Below are positions 6,090-9,968 of a stretch of 9,968 bases of DNA, piece by piece. The position numbers were made by a program, and so were the translations under genes. The notes under the pieces were generated by a model. The model saw nothing but the letters and a program-made list of their open reading frames with translations. It was not told the DNA's origin and ran no database searches. The stretch covers positions 1 to 9,968 of the forward strand of contig JANZYY010000160.1 of NCBI GenBank assembly GCA_026419705.1. Direction: 5' to 3'. This stretch comes from Fischerella sp. Lineage in GTDB: Bacteria > Cyanobacteriota > Cyanobacteriia > Cyanobacteriales > Nostocaceae. How positions within the stretch are numbered: position 1 is the first letter of the stretch; each line of letters begins with the position of its first letter.

Positions 6090-6110
6090 ATTGGGGATTG
6101 GGGATTGGGC
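6090..6110 (+). repeat. Three-copy heptamer repeat (ATTGGGG)n
   Basis: ATTGGGG, ATTGGGG and ATTGGGC follow each other without a gap in the 125-bp spacer between the RibD-like stop and the FemAB-like start. It is a second, unrelated heptamer type in this window, of the STRR kind seen in heterocystous cyanobacteria. No function is implied. Confidence 0.6.
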
Positions 6111-6124
6111 ATAGTTAACAACCA

Positions 6125-6817
6125 CTAACCCTCTCCACGAGAAATCCGGTAGTGAAGAAAGACTTCTTGCTCAACAGTATAAACTTCTACCATTTGCAGA
6201 CGAGGGGCTAACTGTAGTGGAAATCCCCTACCTTCTGCTGGTGTAGGTGCATCCGCACCGCCTATAATCAAAGGACAAACGGTTAGCCAGAATTCATCGA
6301 TCAAATCTAATTCCAGCATTGAGGCAACTAATTCACCACCGCCCATGACTACTAATTGTGCTATACCCAAAGTTAATAGGTGTTGTGAGGCAGCGGCAAT
6401 GTCAATTTTTCCTTTTGGAGTTTCAAAAACTAAAATCTGTTCAAATTCGGGGCGTTTTTGCCAAAAAGCTGCCCCTGCGCGCGTAGTCAGCAACCAACGC
6501 CTCACTGGCTGCTGAAAAAAACGGATTTCCGGATCTAGGTTAGCAGTGTGTGTAATTACTATATGGATCGGCTGGGGAGGTTTACCAGCGTGTATTCGTT
6601 GTTGCAGCAATTGTGGATGCGATACGGTTAGTGTTGTACCATAAGCCCTGAGAGTACCAGCACCAAATAAAGCCGCATCAGAGGCAGCGATTTGTTTTTC
6701 CAGGTGTGCCTTATCAGTCTTTGATCCAAATCTAGCTGGCGATCGCGTCACATCTGCTATCTTGCCATCTGCACTCATGGCCAAAACCACAGTAGTATGA
6801 GGTCGATTTTGCACCAT
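6125..6817 (-). CDS. RibD C-terminal-domain (DHFR-like) reductase family protein
   Basis: A 230-residue protein from ATG 6817; a TTG four codons upstream (6829) is the less likely start. It consists only of the RibD C-terminal reductase domain: 'TTVVLAMSADGKIA' (8-21) at the first strand, 'SDAALFGAGTLRAYG' (46-60), the NADPH-loop-like 'VVMGGGELVASML' (156-168) and 'LIDEFWLTVCPLIIGG' (172-187). RibD proper has an N-terminal deaminase domain, which is absent here, so the protein is a stand-alone reductase as seen in many cyanobacteria. It may reduce the ribosylaminopyrimidine intermediate of riboflavin synthesis with NADPH or act on another pterin-like substrate; the sequence cannot decide. It is divergent from the downstream histidine kinase gene across 289 bp and is followed on its strand by the FemAB-like gene. 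Confidence 0.85.
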   Translation of the reverse strand: MVQNRPHTTVVLAMSADGKIADVTRSPARFGSKTDKAHLEKQIAASDAALFGAGTLRAYGTTLTVSHPQLLQQRIHAGKPPQPIHIVITHTANLDPEIRFFQQPVRRWLLTTRAGAAFWQKRPEFEQILVFETPKGKIDIAAASQHLLTLGIAQLVVMGGGELVASMLELDLIDEFWLTVCPLIIGGADAPTPAEGRGFPLQLAPRLQMVEVYTVEQEVFLHYRISRGEG

Positions 6818-7106
6818 TGCTTGTTTCAATAGTTTTTATATATATTTACTGAGTGTTTATTCTCAAAATCCATGATGCAGGCCAAATCCTGTTTACAACA
6901 GACTTTACAAGTTGATTGGCATGGAAGCAGAGTTGCGATTGCGACTAGTTGCTCTCAATATTTAAATACTACCTATTTGTTTGCTATTAAACTGTTTTTT
7001 AGTTTAAAATTTTTGGCAACAACAAACATTTATAGCTTAACAATATCAACTAGTCTAATTGCATATCGTTGCTGTTGTGGTTTGCATATGCCAAGTGAGA
7101 GTGCCA
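6818..7106. promoter_or_regulatory. Divergent intergenic region between RibD-like gene and histidine kinase
   Basis: This 289-bp AT-rich spacer must hold both promoters. The only clear structure is a 7-bp inverted repeat, TTAAACT (6987-6993) and AGTTTAA (7001-7007), about 100 bp before the kinase start; it could be an operator or a weak hairpin. A TATATATATTTACT tract lies just upstream of the RibD-like gene. A reading frame of about 80 codons from 6872 resembles nothing known and runs into the kinase gene, so it is not called. Confidence 0.35.
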
Positions 7107-9209
7107 ATGGCTGAGCAGCGTCAATCATCCTTTCGGCGGATTTTAGTATCAAAGATTTTGCTATTGTCTGTTCCAGTTTTGTTAATAGGAGAAATTGTAG
7201 CTTATAAAAAAGCACGCAATAGCTTGCTAGAAACTGCCCGTCAAAATTTAACCGAAAGTGCCATTATCAAAGGAGAAAAGATTGTCGATAGAATTTCGAC
7301 TTTAAAAAGTAACTTGCTCATCGCTACTCAAACACAGATTATCCAGTCAGGAACACCTACTCAAATTCAGCAATTTCTCAGTCGGCTAGCGCAACAGCAA
7401 CCTATACAAATTGAGTGTATACAATTAACCAATCACCAAAGCAGTCAAATTGTTGCTACAACTTGTGGCGACGAACCAATTAGTGAACGGAAATCTTCTT
7501 TATTAAATGAAGAATTTACCCTAGAGACAATATTACCACCAAATCCAGGAACAACTGGCAAAAGAGATGCACAAAATAAACTGGAATTATTATTATCTGC
7601 ACCTGTCTACGATCGTGATGGTCGATTACGTTATATATTGAGTCTGAAGTCAGCTTTATTATACGAACAAACGAATAAAAAGCCAGGGTTATTGACGGGT
7701 TCTACAGTAGTTATTGCTGAAGATGGGACAATCTGGGCACATCCAATCGCAAGTTTAATAGGGACTAATATTGCCCAGCATATAGATGCTTCCAGACTGA
7801 AAAAGATCGTCAAAAATGCAATTTCAGGCAAACAAGATTCTCTGCATTTGTTTTTTGGCACAGATGGGAAAGAATTACTAGCTGGTTATACCGCGATCGA
7901 CATTCCGGTAATGAAAGGACAGCAGCAAAAATGGGTGATTTTAGCGGTTACTAGTTTGGACAATGCGTTGTATGATTTAAAGCAATTCAAACTCATTCTC
8001 GTTGTTTTGACAGTAGGTTTAATTGCTGCAAGTGGGTTAGCTTCTTTATATGTAGCTCGTTGCTTAGCACTTCCCGTCGAAAAGCTGCGAGACTATGCCT
8101 TGAATCTCCACAGTCACCACATGGCACAACCAGTTCCAGGTAATTTTAAAATTCGGGAATTCAATCAACTTGCACAAGCACTAGACCAAATGTTAGAACG
8201 ACTCAAAGCCTGGGCAGAAGAAGTGGAAATATCCTGGAAAGAAGCTAAAACAGCTAACCAAAGTAAAAGCCAATTTTTAGCGACAACTTCCCATGAATTG
8301 AGAAATCCATTAAATATTATTATTAACTGCATTCGGGTAGTTCGAGATGGTTTGTGTGATGACCGGGAAGAAGAATTAGAGTTTCTTAAACGTGCCGATG
8401 ATACAGCAATTCACTTACTAGGCATAATCAATGACTTACTCGACATTTCTAAAATAGAAGCTGGTAAGCTATCGGTATCCTTAGAACCAATTGACCTCCA
8501 ACAAATACTCAAGGAGGTCATTAATTTGCAATCAGTCAATATTCAACAAAAAGGCTTGCAGTTAAATATTCCCCAACAAATGAACGAGCCAATTTTGGTG
8601 AATGCAGACCCAGTCAAGCTGAAACAAGTACTGATTAATGTGATTGGCAATGCAACTAAATTCACCGAAGAAGGTAGCATTACAATCAGCACAGAAATTC
8701 AACATATCGATTGTAAATCTCAGGTGACAGTTGCGGTTCAAGATACAGGTGTGGGTATCGATCCCGCCCAACAACAAAAACTATTTCGTCCATTTGTAAT
8801 GGTAGATGACGGTACTACCCGCAAGTTTGGCGGTACAGGACTGGGATTAGCGATTTCACGAAACTTGATCGAACTTATGGGAGGTAGCATTACTCTGGAG
8901 AGTAGTGGAATCAATCAAGGTACAACAGTTAGGATTACTTTACCTTTAATAAATGTCTCTCAGGAGAAAGAAGAAGAAAAGAAGACAGCATCTTGCGCAA
9001 GTCCTTCTCCCCAACCCGATTGCGTGAGAACCCCAAAGTCTTCCAACCCGATTGTGTGGGAACCCCAAAGCCCATCAACCCCACGCCATGAAGTAGAAGA
9101 AGCCAAGCAAGAGGTAAAAAGCGAAATTGTTCCCATATCCTCTCTGACTCTAGACTCAAGAGTCACTACTGATTTTTGTCCAGAAAAACAAGTTTGCCAC
9201 CCTGGTTGA
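7107..9209 (+). CDS. Membrane sensor histidine kinase (dCache-like, HAMP, HisKA, HATPase_c)
   Basis: ATG 7107 (700 residues) is preferred over TTG 7059 because it follows a partial ribosome site (AAGTGAGAG) and leads directly into the first membrane helix (~12-33). A ~260-residue extracytoplasmic domain follows, with dCache-type features ('LLLSAPVYDRDGRLRYILSLK', 'VIAEDGTIWAHP', 'LLAGYTAI', 'KWVILAVTSLDNA'). A second membrane helix (~295-317), HAMP (~318-370) and the H-box 'SHELRNPLN' (His396) come next. The HATPase has its N-box Asn at 515, DTGVG at 546-550 and GGTGLGL at 575-581. Asn at His+4 is an accepted variant of the phosphatase position. There is no receiver domain and no response regulator nearby, so it is an orphan kinase. 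After residue ~614 a low-complexity tail contains a 32-bp DNA repeat read in two frames. The last 44 bp overlap the convergent oxidoreductase gene. Confidence 0.9.
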   Translation: MAEQRQSSFRRILVSKILLLSVPVLLIGEIVAYKKARNSLLETARQNLTESAIIKGEKIVDRISTLKSNLLIATQTQIIQSGTPTQIQQFLSRLAQQQPIQIECIQLTNHQSSQIVATTCGDEPISERKSSLLNEEFTLETILPPNPGTTGKRDAQNKLELLLSAPVYDRDGRLRYILSLKSALLYEQTNKKPGLLTGSTVVIAEDGTIWAHPIASLIGTNIAQHIDASRLKKIVKNAISGKQDSLHLFFGTDGKELLAGYTAIDIPVMKGQQQKWVILAVTSLDNALYDLKQFKLILVVLTVGLIAASGLASLYVARCLALPVEKLRDYALNLHSHHMAQPVPGNFKIREFNQLAQALDQMLERLKAWAEEVEISWKEAKTANQSKSQFLATTSHELRNPLNIIINCIRVVRDGLCDDREEELEFLKRADDTAIHLLGIINDLLDISKIEAGKLSVSLEPIDLQQILKEVINLQSVNIQQKGLQLNIPQQMNEPILVNADPVKLKQVLINVIGNATKFTEEGSITISTEIQHIDCKSQVTVAVQDTGVGIDPAQQQKLFRPFVMVDDGTTRKFGGTGLGLAISRNLIELMGGSITLESSGINQGTTVRITLPLINVSQEKEEEKKTASCASPSPQPDCVRTPKSSNPIVWEPQSPSTPRHEVEEAKQEVKSEIVPISSLTLDSRVTTDFCPEKQVCHPG
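9011..9074 (+). repeat. 32-bp tandem duplication inside the histidine kinase tail
   Basis: Two adjacent units (9011-9042 and 9043-9074) begin CCAACCCGATTG and contain GAACCCCAAAG; they match at 27 of 32 positions. Because 32 is not a multiple of three, the copies are read in different frames (QPDCVRTPKS versus NPIVWEPQSP). It lies downstream of the kinase catalytic core. Confidence 0.85.
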
Positions 9210-9968
9210 GAGATTCTGTAAGAGCAGCGAGAATTTCTACTAACTCTGTACCTACCCAGCCAGATGAAATCATGCAAGGAGTGTTACTGTGGACGCAGCG
9301 AACAAAGCGATCGCAAACTCGTTTTAACGGTTCGCCTGTTTCTACTTGCAGCACTTGTCGCCTTTGATTCACAGGCATAAATTTATTTCCCTGCACTTCC
9401 AATTCACCCTGCATCAAAGTTAAAGGTGATTTGGCTGACATTTCATCAAAAATCAAACAGCCACGACTACCCACAACTGCTAGGCGTCGCTGTTTATCAG
9501 GATTTAGCCAACATAGGTGAATATAAGCTTGAAAGCCATTAGAGTAAGTTAGTGTCACCCAGACTAGGTCAGATAAACTTGATGGGGTGACGGGGTAAGG
9601 TTTTCTTTCCACCTGGGGTTCTCCCCACCTGGGGTTCTCCCCCTGTAGCCACACCCTACCCAGAGCTTGCACGCTCACGGGTTTTTGACCCAGCCAGGTA
9701 TTAAATATAGCAACATCATGAATAGCTAAGTCCCACAATACATCAACATCTTGGCGGACTGGTCCTAAGTGGGTGCGGCAGGCATAGCCGTAGCGTAAAT
9801 CACCTAATTCCCCTCCCTCAACTACAGCTTGTCCTCGCTCAATTGCTGGATGAAATAAATAGGTGTGGTCAACCATAAGTTGCCGTTGCTGTTTTTCTGC
9901 TAATTGACAGAGTTCCCAACATTCTCTTGGGTCTAAGGTTAAAGGTTTTTCTGCTAAAACGTGGTATC
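9166..9968 (-). CDS. Gfo/Idh/MocA-family NAD(P)-dependent oxidoreductase (N-terminus beyond window edge)
   Basis: The frame is open to the right edge, giving 266 codons of a protein whose family usually has 330-380; the missing part is the N-terminal Rossmann nucleotide-binding half. The visible part begins YHVLAEKP, containing the family EKP motif (9943-9951, Lys codon 9946-9948), followed by 'LMVDHTYLFHPAI' and the active-site segment 'WDLAIHD' (His codon 9718-9720). The C-terminal domain shows 'GFQAYIHLCWLNPDKQRRLAVVG' and 'GCLIFDE'. These enzymes oxidise or reduce sugars and sugar nucleotides; the 'WDLAIHD' context recalls UDP-sugar 3-dehydrogenases of surface polysaccharide synthesis, but the substrate is an inference. 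A loop around 'LQGENPRWGEPQVERKPYPVT' is expanded by a 16-bp tandem duplication. The internal ATG at 9876 is not the start. Its 3' end overlaps the histidine kinase gene by 44 bp. Confidence 0.87.
   Translation of the reverse strand, partial: YHVLAEKPLTLDPRECWELCQLAEKQQRQLMVDHTYLFHPAIERGQAVVEGGELGDLRYGYACRTHLGPVRQDVDVLWDLAIHDVAIFNTWLGQKPVSVQALGRVWLQGENPRWGEPQVERKPYPVTPSSLSDLVWVTLTYSNGFQAYIHLCWLNPDKQRRLAVVGSRGCLIFDEMSAKSPLTLMQGELEVQGNKFMPVNQRRQVLQVETGEPLKRVCDRFVRCVHSNTPCMISSGWVGTELVEILAALTESLNQGGKLVFLDKNQ
9611..9642. repeat. Perfect 16-bp tandem duplication inside the oxidoreductase gene
   Basis: ACCTGGGGTTCTCCCC occurs twice in direct succession (9611-9626 and 9627-9642). Each copy has a small self-complementary core (GGGG-TTCT-CCCC). 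On the coding strand the copies are read in different frames (GENPR, then WGEPQV), in a proline- and charge-rich loop before the 'LSDLVWVTL' strand. Confidence 0.9.

Noticed and set aside
7059..7106. TTG start giving a 716-residue sensor kinase
   Set aside because: The added 16 residues do not belong to the membrane helix, and ATG 7107 has a better ribosome-site context.
6872..7114. 80-codon plus-strand reading frame before the sensor kinase
   Set aside because: Cysteine- and threonine-rich sequence with no recognisable motif, running into the kinase start; more likely promoter DNA.
9166..9876. Oxidoreductase starting at the ATG at 9876 as a complete 236-residue protein
   Set aside because: The frame stays open to the window edge and encodes the family EKP motif upstream of this ATG, so the gene is longer and truncated by the window.

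Overview
The window looks like part of a filamentous, heterocyst-type cyanobacterial chromosome (Nostoc, Calothrix or a relative). Evidence: a photosystem II repair protein gene (psb32-like); six copies of the cyanobacterial HIP1 palindrome GCGATCGC (2427-2434, 4046-4053, 5029-5036, 5199-5206, 6739-6746, 9307-9314); heptanucleotide tandem repeats (STRR type) in intergenic DNA; several foldback/MITE-like elements; low-GC coding sequence; and cyanobacterium-typical families (Tll0287-like/DUF3365, DUF4346). No tRNA, rRNA or CRISPR array was seen.

Region 1 (1-2745), signalling. A truncated PhnD-like periplasmic binding lipoprotein (minus strand, runs off the left edge) is divergent from a membrane protein with a periplasmic c-type-heme sensor domain (CLECH) and a cytoplasmic HAMP domain but no output domain. 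Five bases after its stop lies the stop of a convergent, soluble NarL-type (HisKA_3) histidine kinase that has no sensor domain. This kinase carries an unusual C-terminal tail with two copies of a ~60-residue 'IGPIA' module. A sensor without an output next to a kinase without an input suggests a split redox or ligand-sensing system; this is inference.

Region 2 (2746-3528), about 780 bp without a credible gene. It is a nest of mobile or foldback elements: a 111-bp MITE-like element with near-palindromic ends and a perfect 8-bp target duplication, sitting inside an older ~274-bp element with 26-bp terminal inverted repeats; then a 54-bp near-perfect hairpin repeat; and a possible degenerate relative of the first element at 2887-3025.

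Region 3 (3529-6817), housekeeping. psb32-like TPM-domain protein (plus), convergent with a minus-strand series: RibD C-terminal-domain reductase, FemAB-like/GNAT-fold protein (DUF482) and a short DUF4346 protein. A heptamer repeat array that can fold into a hairpin fills the space between the psb32 stop and the DUF4346 stop.

Region 4 (6818-9968). A divergent promoter region precedes a membrane-bound dCache-HAMP-HisKA-HATPase histidine kinase. Its last ~85 residues are a low-complexity tail containing a 32-bp tandem repeat read in two frames. Its 3' end overlaps by 44 bp a convergent Gfo/Idh/MocA-family oxidoreductase that runs off the right edge and carries its own 16-bp perfect tandem duplication.
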